NCBI GenBank assembly: GCA_000014925.1
Contig: CP000475.1
Span: forward strand, 264,238 to 328,237
Source of the DNA: Paenarthrobacter aurescens TC1
Lineage (GTDB): Bacteria > Actinomycetota > Actinomycetes > Actinomycetales > Micrococcaceae
Reading direction: 5' to 3'
Length of the DNA: 64,000 nucleotides
This document shows, piece by piece, positions 1 through 9,137 of the stretch. The translations under genes and the position numbers were made by a program. Each line of letters begins with the position of its first letter. Position 1 is the stretch's first letter. The notes beneath the pieces were generated by a model. It made no database searches, was not told the DNA's origin, and worked only from the letters and a program-made list of their open reading frames with translations.

Positions 1-420
1 CGTTTGCCCGTCAAAAATGATGTTCAGGTATTGGCCTGCATTGAAAATCGCCCTTACGCCGATGGGAAATCTCAACACGAGTTCGGCGATGTCGGTGCTT
101 AGCCAGTTGATTTTCTTTATTTTCGCGTCCAGCTTTTTCCTGGATGTCGGGTCGTACTTAGTCCAGTCCGTTGGTCGAATAACGACATCAGTCAGAGGTT
201 TCGCCTGACAGAAGTAGACCGAGTCGGCTGGGGCTTTGATGTTGATTGACCGGTCTTGGACCTCACCTTTGATCAGAGTTCCCAAGCAGGTCGAGCAAAC
301 GCCTTTACGACAGGAGTAGGGGATCGAGTACCCGCTTTTTTCAGCGGCCTCAAGAATTGTGTCACTCTCTTCACTGTCAATAACTATGTCAGTAGCATCA
401 ATATGCACGGCCTTGGTCAT
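1..420 (-). CDS. tphA1: Terephthalate 1,2-dioxygenase reductase, N-terminal part (gene runs off the left edge)
   Basis: The 140 codons in the window encode a plant-type 2Fe-2S ferredoxin domain: the cluster motif C-R-K-G-V-C-S-T-C lies near residues 37-45, with the fourth cysteine in Y-F-C-Q-A near residue 72. The start of an FAD/NAD reductase domain follows (F-N-A-G-Q-Y-L). This ferredoxin-then-reductase order matches TphA1, which passes electrons from NAD(P)H to the dioxygenase. It is the last visible gene of the operon, 19 nt after tphB, and its ATG is at 418-420. The C-terminal flavin and nucleotide domains lie outside the window. The tph assignment rests mainly on the operon order. Confidence 0.8.
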   Translation of the reverse strand, partial: MTKAVHIDATDIVIDSEESDTILEAAEKSGYSIPYSCRKGVCSTCLGTLIKGEVQDRSINIKAPADSVYFCQAKPLTDVVIRPTDWTKYDPTSRKKLDAKIKKINWLSTDIAELVLRFPIGVRAIFNAGQYLNIIFDGQT

Positions 421-439
421 GATCGTCCTTCTTCCCCAC

Positions 440-1408
440 TCAATTTATGGATGCCACAAGCTTGAGTGCTTTTACGATTGGTGCGATGTCAGCGATTCCC
501 TGTCCGGCGATATCGAAGGCTGCACCGTGCCCGACACTGGAAAACACGATCTCCTGGCCGATACACAGGGCGCTCGATTCTCGCCCTCCCAGAAGCTTGA
601 TCGGTCCGTGTCCCTGATCGTGAAACATCGCCACGAAGCCGTCATATGACGCCCTGTCGGCCAGTAAGACGTCACAGCCGGTGGGTCCCACCACAGCCAG
701 GCCTTCTCGTGCCAGCTTCTCGACGACCGGCGCGACGATGCGTGCATCTTCGTCTCCGAACAGTCCACCCTCACCGGCATGTGGATTTATTCCGAAGACC
801 CCTATTCTGGGCCGTTCGATTCCAAGCTTCTTCAAAGTAGCGTCTGTCGCTCGAATAGCCGCTTCCACTGACCTCGGATTGAGAAGTTGTAACGCCTCGG
901 ACACGCTGCAGTGCAGCGTCACATGCGTGATCCTCAGGTCGTCAATTATCAACATCAGGAACACCGGCAAATGGTCCCCGGATGATGCGCTCAGCAGTGA
1001 GGGATAGCCTGAGAAGACGATGCCGGCGGAATTAATTGCCGTTTCGGAATGGGGCGCAGCGACGATCGCTGAGCCGAAACCGTGTCTCAGCGACTTAACC
1101 GCGGTCTTCACGTATTCGACGGTAGCCCGTCCCGCGGCTGCGCAAACCCTTCCCGGCTTGAACTCAGCCGGCGGCATCGCGTCAACGGGCAGGAGGTCGA
1201 CAGTGTGCATGATCGGTTCCGCTGTCCCGATTGTTTCCCTGATCGACAAGCCGAAACGGGAGGCGTAATGGGCCACCACGAATCGGTCGCCAACCACCAC
1301 GGGAGGCTCTGAACCTTGTGCCTGCATTTCGGCGGCGGCTCTCACCGCCAGTTCTGGCCCTATTCCATTCGGATCTCCGATAGGCAGCAGAGTCCTTGCT
1401 CGGCTCAT
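440..1408 (-). CDS. tphB: PdxA-family dihydrodiol dehydrogenase of terephthalate degradation
   Basis: A 322-residue PdxA-family protein with the nucleotide-binding motif G-D-P-N-G-I-G-P-E near residue 11 and the metal-binding H-D-Q-G-H motif near residue 265. In the tph pathway this family oxidatively decarboxylates the cis-dihydrodiol of terephthalate to protocatechuate. The length and its place between the small oxygenase subunit and the reductase match TphB, rather than the vitamin B6 enzyme PdxA, which it resembles by descent. Its ATG overlaps the tphA3 stop codon by 4 nt (ATGA), so translation is probably coupled. Confidence 0.83.
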   Translation of the reverse strand: MSRARTLLPIGDPNGIGPELAVRAAAEMQAQGSEPPVVVGDRFVVAHYASRFGLSIRETIGTAEPIMHTVDLLPVDAMPPAEFKPGRVCAAAGRATVEYVKTAVKSLRHGFGSAIVAAPHSETAINSAGIVFSGYPSLLSASSGDHLPVFLMLIIDDLRITHVTLHCSVSEALQLLNPRSVEAAIRATDATLKKLGIERPRIGVFGINPHAGEGGLFGDEDARIVAPVVEKLAREGLAVVGPTGCDVLLADRASYDGFVAMFHDQGHGPIKLLGGRESSALCIGQEIVFSSVGHGAAFDIAGQGIADIAPIVKALKLVASIN

Positions 1409-1899
1409 ATCGGGAAGGCGATTAGCGTGTCAATCGTATTGCTATCACACACGACAAGCCGCTGGGAAAACATCGGCTGTTCATCGGCGTACTCGATCAG
1501 ATCAACATACTTTCCCGTCGCAAAAAGCTCTGTCTGAGCTCCGTTCGTAACGCGAATAACTGTGAAGGTAGTCTCCGTGTGAATACCGCCGGATTCCGAA
1601 AGACGCCGAACCTGCGGAATCCCCAAGATATGCCGATAGGAGTGGCTCTCATAGATGTTAGCTTCGCGCAAGGCTGAAACCCTGTCGGCTAACATGGCGC
1701 GTGAGTCTGCCCAGATGACCCCTGCCTCCATGTGGGCGGCATAATTTTCCGCGTTAGTTACCATATAGTTGCACTTCTCCAAGAAGTACGCGGGCCATTC
1801 TTCGAGCCTGTCCTCATCGATGCAGTTGGCGTAGCTCGCCTGTAACTGCATGATTCCGAATATCTTGTCTTTGTTGACATCGCTGATGGAGGCGATCAT
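1405..1899 (-). CDS. tphA3: Terephthalate 1,2-dioxygenase small (beta) subunit
   Basis: A 164-residue protein of the ring-hydroxylating dioxygenase beta-subunit family (cone-shaped SnoaL/NTF2 fold). It contains G-V-I-W-A-D-S, D-R-V-S-A-L-R-E-A-N-I-Y-E and Y-R-H-I-L-G, and ends near D-T-L-I-A-F-P-I, all segments I recall from TphA3 of Comamonas. The subunit is structural and assembles with TphA2. It starts 1 nt after the tphA2 stop and overlaps tphB by 4 nt, so the operon is tightly coupled. Confidence 0.85.
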   Translation of the reverse strand: MIASISDVNKDKIFGIMQLQASYANCIDEDRLEEWPAYFLEKCNYMVTNAENYAAHMEAGVIWADSRAMLADRVSALREANIYESHSYRHILGIPQVRRLSESGGIHTETTFTVIRVTNGAQTELFATGKYVDLIEYADEQPMFSQRLVVCDSNTIDTLIAFPI

Positions 1900-1900
1900 T

Positions 1901-3172
1901 TCAGTTTTCCTCGCTCTGTTCCCAGTCGTCGAGACCCATCTGGTTTCTATATTTCATCCAGAAGGCCCTGATTGAGGCTTCGGTAATGCGGACGTCACTT
2001 GAGCTAGTGTCGGAGCCGCCCATCTCGACAACGGCCGACTGATCCGGAGCACCTGCGATTCCCCGCTGTACGAAGCCGCCGACGCAACCGTCTTCCATGG
2101 AGACGTAACCGCCTGGCCCTACGAGGTTGGACTGCTTCATTCTGATTTTCCGCTGTGCCGCCGTATCAGAATCGAAACCGAGATATGTCCAGTTCAAATT
2201 CGTTCTCTCGACATTGACTGGTAGCACTTGACGAACAGCGATCGAATTCTGGATCTGCTGGAGGACGAAACCTGGGTAGACGGACAGGATCTGAAGGGTT
2301 ATGTCGTCATCGAATTCCTTGAAACCCTCCAGGATCGTCTCATCGGCCAATCGGTATTCACTGTCTGATCTGATTTGCTGGTCGGCGTAGATGGTGTCCG
2401 CACTTGAGGTGCGGTCAATTTCGGAGTAGCTCACATGGCATCCGCCATCTTCAGACACGATGATTCCCCCACGCTGTGACAGCTTGTTGAGCTCAAAAGT
2501 TGTGAAGAAGAGGTGAAGAATCGAGGCGTGGTATGAGTCCTTGACATTTTCCATGTAGAGCTTCCAGTTGTTGGGGATTGCTTGCGTAAAGCGCCCCAAG
2601 ATAACCGGATTCCTGTCATTCAAAACCCGTTTTATTCTGTCCGCAACTTCATCGCCGAGGTAATCTTCCAGGTCGGGTGTGTCTTCGGAAAACGTTCCAA
2701 ACACCAGGCCGGCGATAGTTTCGATTCGAAGCTTACGAGGTCCGTGCGCTTCGAGGCAGAAATTCGCGGGCATTCCGCCCTCTCCCCGGACTCCGTCCTT
2801 GAACGCAACGCCAGTCAGGTCGCCCTGCAGGTTGTACGTCCAAGCGTGGTAAACGCAGGTGAAGTCTTTTGCCTCGCCACGCTTGTCCAGGGCAAGAAGA
2901 GCCCCTCGGTGTGCGCATCGGTTTTCAAAGGCGTAAAGCTCACCGTCCCGGTCTCGGGTAACGATGACGGGGGTGTTCCCGACAAACGTGGAGCAGTAGC
3001 TGCCGGAAGTGGACAGTTCCGACTCCAGACACAGGTAGTTCCAGTTCGGGCCGCGGAAGATCTTTTCCTGTTCGAGGTCGTAGACGTCGGTTCTTTGGAA
3101 GATCCAATAAGGAACACGGGTCAGCGTGTTCTCCCAGGCTGGGAGTTCTTGAGGCAATGCTTCAGTGCTCAT
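1901..3172 (-). CDS. tphA2: Terephthalate 1,2-dioxygenase large (alpha) subunit, Rieske type
   Basis: A 423-residue Rieske non-haem iron oxygenase. The Rieske cluster ligands are C86-x-H88 and C106-x2-H109. The mononuclear iron motif D-S-Y-H-A-S-I-L-H places ligands at H215 and H220. Segments such as W-N-Y-L-C-L-E-S-E, the [11 protein letters not shown] stretch and [11 protein letters not shown] match what I recall of TphA2, so terephthalate is the likely substrate. It is the first gene of an A2-A3-B-A1 operon, the same order as the Comamonas tph operon, and lies divergent to an IclR regulator. An AGAGGTGGA ribosome site precedes the ATG. Substrate specificity remains an inference from similarity. 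Confidence 0.87.
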   Translation of the reverse strand: MSTEALPQELPAWENTLTRVPYWIFQRTDVYDLEQEKIFRGPNWNYLCLESELSTSGSYCSTFVGNTPVIVTRDRDGELYAFENRCAHRGALLALDKRGEAKDFTCVYHAWTYNLQGDLTGVAFKDGVRGEGGMPANFCLEAHGPRKLRIETIAGLVFGTFSEDTPDLEDYLGDEVADRIKRVLNDRNPVILGRFTQAIPNNWKLYMENVKDSYHASILHLFFTTFELNKLSQRGGIIVSEDGGCHVSYSEIDRTSSADTIYADQQIRSDSEYRLADETILEGFKEFDDDITLQILSVYPGFVLQQIQNSIAVRQVLPVNVERTNLNWTYLGFDSDTAAQRKIRMKQSNLVGPGGYVSMEDGCVGGFVQRGIAGAPDQSAVVEMGGSDTSSSDVRITEASIRAFWMKYRNQMGLDDWEQSEEN

Positions 3173-3212
3173 CTTCCACCTCTGCTAGATGATGATTCCA
3201 TCTGATAGTATC

Positions 3213-3247
3213 TTTCGGTTACCGAAAACAGATATCGTTTCTCGAAA
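3213..3247. promoter_or_regulatory. Probable IclR operator in the tphA2-tphR intergenic region
   Basis: TTTCGGTTACCGAAA at 3213-3227 is a perfect inverted repeat with 7-bp arms around one base. A related half-palindrome, TTTCTCGAAA, follows at 3238-3247. A near copy of the 15-mer stands before the lipoprotein gene at 6836-6850. The position between divergent genes, one of them an IclR regulator, suggests that regulator's binding site. Confidence 0.7.
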
Positions 3248-3270
3248 TAATCTATGCGTGGAGGATCTAA

Positions 3271-4056
3271 GTGTCAAGAGGTGCAGGGGGCAACTACGTT
3301 GGAAAGCCGAACGAAGCTATGGCGGGGCTGGCCAAAGGGCTTGCAATTCTGGAGGGTTTCGACAAGTCCCGGCCCAGGATGACAATTTCCCAGGCTGCTG
3401 AGTTTGCAGATGTGTCTCCGGCAGCCGCTCGGCGTTGCCTGCTGACCCTTTTGGATGCCGGCTACGTCTCCCATGACGGAAAATACTTTCAACCCACTCC
3501 CCGAATGGTTCGACTGGGCAGAGCGTATCTGGGCACGTCGCCGTTGGCGTTGCACGCTCAGACGTACCTTGACCAAGCGCGGGATGTACTTGATGAGGCG
3601 GTCTCCCTCGCAGTTTGGGATGAGGGGCAGTGCCTTTTCGTGGCACGGGCCGGCGCCTCGCAAATCGTGTCCACAGATATCGCTGTTGGTGTGCGTCTAC
3701 CTGCCCATGCTTCCGCAACTGGACGTGCGCTGCTATCTGCGCTAAAAGAAGAAGAAGAGATCAGGAGTTTTTTTCAGCGTTATCCGCCCGTTCAATTAAC
3801 TCCTTCTACAATCACTGATGTAGACGCGCTAACCCACATTGTTCAGCGTGCTGGAGAGCTGGGCTATGCCACCAGCGCCGAGGAGTTGGAACTGGGCATG
3901 CACTCGCTGGCCGTCCCCGTTGCGGATTCACGGGGTGCTTGCGTTGCGACCATAAGCGTTAGCGCGTTCACCGGCCGTATCGGTATCGACGAGCTCGTGG
4001 ACAAGGCGCTGCCCATACTAAGGCTGGCGGCGGAAGGACTTGGTAAGACCCTATAA
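3271..4056 (+). CDS. tphR: IclR-family regulator of the tph operon
   Basis: A 261-residue IclR-family protein. The N-terminal winged helix (about residues 10-75) contains the segment starting at T-I-S-Q-A-A-E-F and the R-R-C-L-L-T-L recognition helix. The C-terminal effector domain has the A-H-A-S-A-T-G-R-A-L-L-S-A-L block and G-Y-A-T-S-A-E-E-L-E-L-G. It starts at a GTG preceded by GTGGAGG at 7-nt spacing. It diverges from tphA2 with two palindromes between them. IclR regulators commonly act as effector-dependent activators of aromatic pathways, and tphR of Comamonas is of this family. The effector, presumably terephthalate, is inferred. Confidence 0.8.
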   Translation: MSRGAGGNYVGKPNEAMAGLAKGLAILEGFDKSRPRMTISQAAEFADVSPAAARRCLLTLLDAGYVSHDGKYFQPTPRMVRLGRAYLGTSPLALHAQTYLDQARDVLDEAVSLAVWDEGQCLFVARAGASQIVSTDIAVGVRLPAHASATGRALLSALKEEEEIRSFFQRYPPVQLTPSTITDVDALTHIVQRAGELGYATSAEELELGMHSLAVPVADSRGACVATISVSAFTGRIGIDELVDKALPILRLAAEGLGKTL

Positions 4057-4174
4057 ACCCGGGGGCAAGTCACGGTACGAGCGCAGCGCATCCACTGCTG
4101 CGTCACAGGCAGTGGGAGTGAAAGTACGTTGTCACCATTTGTTGGGGGTAGCTATTTCGCGTGTATTTATGGGG

Positions 4175-5587
4175 CTAGCCGGTTTCTAAGCGCAGCTCGA
4201 GTGCGGCTGCGGCGGCCAGCAGCTGTCGCTCGCAGCCTGGCTTACCCACGAGCTGAACGCCGCACGGCATGTGTGCGCCGTTTACCACGACGGGAACGTT
4301 GATTGCGGGCAAATCCAATAAACTCCACGGTACGGTCATGGATTTGAGCGCCTCTCGAGTGCTCGTCCAACCATTCTCGCCTTGCAGCTCCCGCTGACCG
4401 ATTAGGGGAGCCTCGATGGGAACTGTCGGCATAACCAAGAGATCTATTGATGACAGTTTGGCTAAGACCTGTTCACGAAGCCGATCACGAGTTTGCATCG
4501 CCAAGACATATTCCCAGCCCGAGACCTCGGAAGCCGCACGTAGCTGTCGGAGTATCTCTGGGTCGAAAAGATCAGGGGCGCTCTCGACGCGGTCCTGGTG
4601 CAGAGCATAGGCTTCGGCTGACTGGATAGCTTGATGGACCCGTCCACATTCATCAACTTCAGGAATCGGGACCTCGACTGTCACCGCACCGGAGTCAACC
4701 AACGCACTTACTGCTATTTGAAGTGCTTCAATCTGGTGATATGAGACGCGCTCTGTTAGTGCACATTTAACCTCGCCGACGCGTAGAAGAGGAGATTGCG
4801 TAGGACTGTTGGGAACGCGAAGTGGCAGCCAAGGACCGGTAACTCCTGTATGGTCTGGGCGGGAAACCATCGCCCGCCAAAGAAGGGCGGTGTCTGTGAC
4901 GGATCCTGCCATTGGGCCGATCACGTCTAACGTCCGTGACAGTGGAAAGACGCCCGCAGGACTAACCGTGCCTGAGGTCGGCCGCATTCCAACGACTCCA
5001 CAGAGTGAGGCCGGAATACGTACGGAGCCCGCTGTATCGGTGCCAATCGCTATTGGAAGCAGCCCCGCGGCGACGGCAGCTGCAGAACCACTACTTGAAC
5101 CGCCTGTGACTCGGGAGATGTCGTTCGGGTTCAGGGCTGGACCAGTAACGGCAATGTCCCCAGTCGGTCCGTACGCGAACTCGTGGGCATGTGTTTTTCC
5201 AATGATTACTGCTCCTGCGCTGCGTAACGAAGTCACGACAGCTGCATCGGTATTGGGGACGTGCCCCGCGAAGTGCTTTGATCCCATGCCAGTCATCAGG
5301 CCCGCAGTGGAAATAATGTCTTTGACCCCTACCGGAACGCCGTGCAAAGGTCCACGATCGCACCCGGAGGAAAGTTCCGCATCGGCTTGTTCCGCAGCTC
5401 GTCTTGCGCCCTTCTCATCCAACGTAACGAAACAATTTATCCGTGGACCGAATTCACGAGCGGCGTTAAGTGCTCGTTCTGTAAGTTCTCCGGAGGTCAC
5501 CTTGCCCTGCCGGAGATTGTCGGCAAGGTCGGTGACACTTACGCTCTGAAATGGGCCAGCGTCTCTAAGCGATGCAGCTTTTTTCAT
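4175..5587 (-). CDS. Amidase signature family hydrolase (GatA-like)
   Basis: A 470-residue amidase-signature protein. The catalytic Lys lies in G-V-K-D-I, and the glycine- and serine-rich block G-G-S-S-S-G-S-A-A-A-V carries the cis-Ser, followed by G-T-D-T-A-G-S-V-R-I-P with the nucleophile Ser. An upstream in-frame start exists at 5665, but the ATG at 5587 is preceded by AGGGAGAAG at close spacing and gives a normal family N-terminus. Amidases of this type hydrolyse aryl or alkyl amides, and are also the A subunit of tRNA amidotransferase; no GatB or GatC is nearby. Beside tph genes it could release an aromatic acid from an amide, but the substrate is not shown. Confidence 0.72.
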   Translation of the reverse strand: MKKAASLRDAGPFQSVSVTDLADNLRQGKVTSGELTERALNAAREFGPRINCFVTLDEKGARRAAEQADAELSSGCDRGPLHGVPVGVKDIISTAGLMTGMGSKHFAGHVPNTDAAVVTSLRSAGAVIIGKTHAHEFAYGPTGDIAVTGPALNPNDISRVTGGSSSGSAAAVAAGLLPIAIGTDTAGSVRIPASLCGVVGMRPTSGTVSPAGVFPLSRTLDVIGPMAGSVTDTALLWRAMVSRPDHTGVTGPWLPLRVPNSPTQSPLLRVGEVKCALTERVSYHQIEALQIAVSALVDSGAVTVEVPIPEVDECGRVHQAIQSAEAYALHQDRVESAPDLFDPEILRQLRAASEVSGWEYVLAMQTRDRLREQVLAKLSSIDLLVMPTVPIEAPLIGQRELQGENGWTSTREALKSMTVPWSLLDLPAINVPVVVNGAHMPCGVQLVGKPGCERQLLAAAAALELRLETG

Positions 5588-5817
5588 TCTTCTCCCTGAC
5601 GTCCAGAGGTATTCGATTATTAGCAGGGCAGGCCCGAAGTTTCGGGTGGATCCTGACGAAGGCACCTGCTCAAAGAGGTTGGGTCGAGAATCGTTTTACC
5701 AACCCGACTAACATGCTGGGCCCATGTGGCCACGCTGAGTACTAGGCCTTCGCCGGGGCACGACATCTGTAGAACACGTAGTTGGAAGGGAATCCTGCTC
5801 CAACGTTTTGGTTGGCT

Positions 5818-6786
5818 TCACTCTTGAATAAGCGTGGAGACGTCGATTTTGTTTTGCAAAGTACCGTACTTAAGGGCGGCGTCGGCGAGTTTCTGCAGAA
5901 TTTCTTCGTTAAACTCCGTGGGATACTTATTCAGCGTCATTTCTGCTCGTAGCCCGGCATCGATCTTGGTGTAGGTCCCGACAATTTCCCTGACAGCATC
6001 TGGATTCGAACTAGCAAACTCGTGCGATTTATGCATGGCCCGAGTGAAACGCTCAACAATATCCGGATTCTCTTCTGCAAATTTGGAGGTTGTGAAATAC
6101 GCTTCAATGGGCGTAGCGGGATCGAAGTCGGCATAGTTATAAGTGACAGCTCGGCTGCCGCTCTTTAGTGCTGACGTAAGAAAGGGTTCTGCCACCCAGG
6201 CAGCGTCAACGTTGCCGCTCTCCAAGGCGGCCTCAGCTTCAGGAAAAGGGACTTCCACGAAGTCGATGGTTGATGGATCGCCCCCGTCTTCTTCGACAAC
6301 GGCGCTGATTGTGGTGTCACCGATATTGCTCAGTGTATTCACCGAAATTGTTTTTCCTGATAGATCTGCCGGGGTGGAAATAGGCGATTCTTTCGGAACG
6401 ATGACGGCGGTGGCGTCTTTATTCGGATCTCCGCTGCTGGCCGAACCCGGTGCTACGATTTCTAGGTCCAAGCCCTGGTCTGCTGCAACCAGAAGAGAAA
6501 CGATATTGCTGTCCGCGAAATCAAAGTTTCCCGATACTACTGCCGGCACGGCTGCTGCTCCACCTACTGTGTTCTGGATTTCTAGTTCCAGACCCTCTTC
6601 CTCAAAAAAACCCTCTTGCTGTCCCAAGTAAATGGGCGCGTTGCTGGAAATCGGGATTACGCCGACAGTTATTTTGTCCGACCCGCTCCCGCTCGAAACA
6701 GGTTCTGCTCCGGATTCAGCCCCACAGGCGGTCAGCAGTGTAATTGCTCCGGCAACGGACAGAACACGTAATGGTCGGATTTTCAT
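5818..6786 (-). CDS. NMT1/SsuA-type ABC solute-binding lipoprotein
   Basis: A 322-residue secreted lipoprotein. The signal peptide ends in a lipobox L-L-T-A-C with the lipidated Cys at residue 21. The mature part resembles NMT1/THI5-like binding proteins of the nitrate-sulfonate-taurine and aromatic-acid class (I-T-V-G-V-I-P-I, then P-I-Y-L-G-Q-Q-E-G-F-F-E-E-E-G-L). The ATG at 6786 has AGGAG at 6796-6800; a TTG at 6804 would also be possible. No permease or ATPase gene is beside it, so it must work with components encoded elsewhere. A tph-type operator lies 50 nt upstream, which suggests terephthalate or a related acid as ligand. Confidence 0.75.
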   Translation of the reverse strand: MKIRPLRVLSVAGAITLLTACGAESGAEPVSSGSGSDKITVGVIPISSNAPIYLGQQEGFFEEEGLELEIQNTVGGAAAVPAVVSGNFDFADSNIVSLLVAADQGLDLEIVAPGSASSGDPNKDATAVIVPKESPISTPADLSGKTISVNTLSNIGDTTISAVVEEDGGDPSTIDFVEVPFPEAEAALESGNVDAAWVAEPFLTSALKSGSRAVTYNYADFDPATPIEAYFTTSKFAEENPDIVERFTRAMHKSHEFASSNPDAVREIVGTYTKIDAGLRAEMTLNKYPTEFNEEILQKLADAALKYGTLQNKIDVSTLIQE

Positions 6787-6835
6787 AGGAACATAACTCC
6801 TCAAGTCTTATGGGCGGCTGGCTACAAATCCCTAT

Positions 6836-6870
6836 TTTCGCTTACCGAAAACGTTGGCGCGATTTCGAAA
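6836..6870. promoter_or_regulatory. Second tph-type operator, before the lipoprotein gene
   Basis: TTTCGCTTACCGAAA at 6836-6850 differs at one of 15 positions from the operator between tphA2 and tphR. As at that site, a TTTC-CGAAA-type palindrome follows (TTTCGAAA, 6863-6870). The shared pair suggests the lipoprotein gene belongs to the same regulon. Confidence 0.62.
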
Positions 6871-8271
6871 CCCTGTTTGGGATGCTATCCGCGTCTTATA
6901 AGTTCGTCAATCGTTCACGGTGGCCTCATGGAAGCCCTCGCCTAGCCGGATATGTTGCCTCGTTTGAAAACCTCCGCGTAACGGCGCGGTTTCGGTGTAG
7001 ATCGCGGGTTGCGCGAATGCCTGAATCTATGGAGCTAACGCGGGCCCAGCGGTAAGCCTTGTCTCTAGACTGCTGATCAGTCCGGGACATAGTCCGGACG
7101 AGTTGGTTGAACTGACCTATTGGCGCCGCTTCTATGCCCTGGGTGCACTAAGAGCCTATGGTCCTGAAAATCGTCAGGTCCAGAGCCGTATCTGCTGCCG
7201 CCATGGACCAAGTGCTGGGCAGTGCTTTGGGCACCGGTGGCAAGCAGCTGGGGCCACGGCCGGCCTGCTGATGCGGATGAGCGCAGCGATGATCGACCGC
7301 GAACTGGCCAGCGACCGGGCGTAACTGAACCCCGAGGGAGCTCGCATATCAAGTCAGGCAAACTGTTCAAATCCCATGCGGCTATTGCATAGAAGGGCGC
7401 AGCGCCGAGATGCATTATGGGGGCCGACCGTACTAGATGGGCGGTATCGTCCTCAAGCACGGAGCCCGGGCAGGGATAGTTTCGAAAAAGGAGGTGCCCT
7501 GCCTACGGGCTACTGCGCGGACTCGGTCACCGACCTCGAGGTGCACCTGACAGACTTGGAAATCAAAGCCATAGAAGCCACGCACGCCTCCGATGCCTGC
7601 CGGCTAATGAGCAACGGTTATCGATCGCATGATCCACCCGTAGAAAAGCTGGGGCTTTTTATTTCTCAGGAGTGAACCGCGACACCTCTTTGGCTGCTCT
7701 CACTCACGCTTCTGCTCCCATTCCGCCGCGGGCCAAACAGTGCCACGGCCAACCTGAAGTACGAATAGGCCGTTGGCCGTCATCTCAACAATGGATCGTT
7801 TGCTGAGATCCTTGCAGTACCCTGCTCTGACTTTCTCCTCTAACGTCCATCGGACAGAAGAGGAGCAGCGGGCCCAATGCACGACAACGGGCGCCACATG
7901 CCTCTACGCGCACACGCATAACTGATAGCGTGAGCATAAAAGGTCTTTCAAACTTGAACCTGCTGGCCGCCCTGTTGGGGACGCGGCAAAGCGTGCTGTC
8001 CCACCTCGCCAGCCCGTCGCCCTCAAGCGGCACATGCTGGTGCTGGTGTTCCTGCTGCCCTGCCTAGTTATGACGTGGACGGTGGAACAGTAGCCGTAGA
8101 GGTTCTACCCCGCCCCTCGCAGCCCTTTGCCTGTGAGCGTCAGCTCAGACCGGAGCATTGTTACAGCTCGCTTTAGCGGCCGCGTTGATGCATAAGCCGA
8201 TCCTTGTCGTAGAGCGATCCAGGACTCGCAATACGCTTCCCGCGGCGCCATATGGGCTATCGTCCTAACTT
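6871..8271. other. 1.4-kb stretch without a convincing gene
   Basis: Only short frames are present on either strand, with no family I recognise and no good ribosome sites. The frame ending at 7324 (reading S-P-G-H-S-P-D-E-L-V-E-L) and the one ending at 7675 have some protein-like texture and could be gene remnants. The segment separates the catabolic region from the defence island and may be a scar of past insertions. Confidence 0.4.
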
Positions 8272-9114
8272 GTGGCAATGATCGAAAAGTCGGACGAAGG
8301 CAAACGCGCTTCGATACCCCTTCCAGACATAGCAGGTGTAGTTAACTTCCTACGCACCATCTCTGGATTTGCCTTCGCAGTGTTCGCGACCGTAAATCTG
8401 GAGACGGCCTATCAGGCTTGGACCGATGGCAAGACATTGGCAGAAGTTAGCATCAAACTGGGCGCTGTCGGTCGCGGTTGGCTGGTGTTGGTGGTGCTGG
8501 CGGTCGTCTACATCTGCCTAGTCGCTCTGGGTAAATACATCGAAGACCGCAGGGACAGAAGTCTCCTGAATAGCAGCATCCTCGGCAATCAATTCGCCGC
8601 AATCACCAATCGTCTTGCCTCCGAAATCGAACTACCGGCCTCGGAACGACGAACAGAACGCAAGCCGCTTGTTGGCAAGATCCTACAAGCCCTCGTCGAC
8701 GGGCGAGGCGGTGTGCGAGACGCACGCGCAGTTTTCTACACCTATGACGATTCAAAACCCGAACTAAAAGTGTTCGACTATGCGGGACAACGAAATCCAA
8801 GTGGTCCGTTCGAAGCTGGAACCGCCAGAGGTGATGCGGCAATTGAATTTGTGACACAAAGCCCCACCGATGCCGTCGAGTTGATTCGAGAATGCAAAAA
8901 AGAAACCCGCGAGGGCTGGAAAGGTAGCGGCCAAGGGTACGACACATACATCTCTGCTGTTGTAGCGACAACAGAAGGTCCTATAGGGATGCTGTCTTTG
9001 GACGCGCCACACGCGGGATCCTTAACTGGCGCAGACAAGAGATACGTTAGGTTGGCAGCGAGCTTGCTAGCTATTACCTTCACTCCCCGGCGAATTGTCG
9101 GACCGGACAAGTAA
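8272..9114 (+). CDS. Membrane-anchored GAF-domain protein
   Basis: A 280-residue protein. Two hydrophobic segments (about residues 24-44 and 66-90) anchor it. The C-terminal half (about 135-275) has GAF-like features, with a G-M-L-S-L-D-A-P core and a closing L-T-G-A-D-K-R-Y-V-R-L-A-A-S-L-L helix. GAF domains bind small ligands or dimerise; no catalytic domain is attached. A GTG at 8272 and an ATG at 8278 are both possible starts. It is followed after 23 nt by a small basic protein gene, likely in one operon, and sits beside an IetAS-type defence pair. Its role is unknown; a sensor in a defence or stress unit is only a guess. Confidence 0.6.
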   Translation: MAMIEKSDEGKRASIPLPDIAGVVNFLRTISGFAFAVFATVNLETAYQAWTDGKTLAEVSIKLGAVGRGWLVLVVLAVVYICLVALGKYIEDRRDRSLLNSSILGNQFAAITNRLASEIELPASERRTERKPLVGKILQALVDGRGGVRDARAVFYTYDDSKPELKVFDYAGQRNPSGPFEAGTARGDAAIEFVTQSPTDAVELIRECKKETREGWKGSGQGYDTYISAVVATTEGPIGMLSLDAPHAGSLTGADKRYVRLAASLLAITFTPRRIVGPDK

Positions 9115-9137
9115 ACTTATTGGAGGAGGCAGGAACA

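Noticed and set aside
5633..5710. Hairpins CCCGAA/TTCGGG and GGTTGG/CCAACC before the amidase gene as a third tph operator or a terminator
   Set aside because: They do not align with the two 15-bp operators, and no U run follows. Left uncalled.
7077..7675. Short frames between the lipoprotein and the GAF protein genes
   Set aside because: No family likeness, poor starts and overlapping frames on both strands; at most gene remnants.
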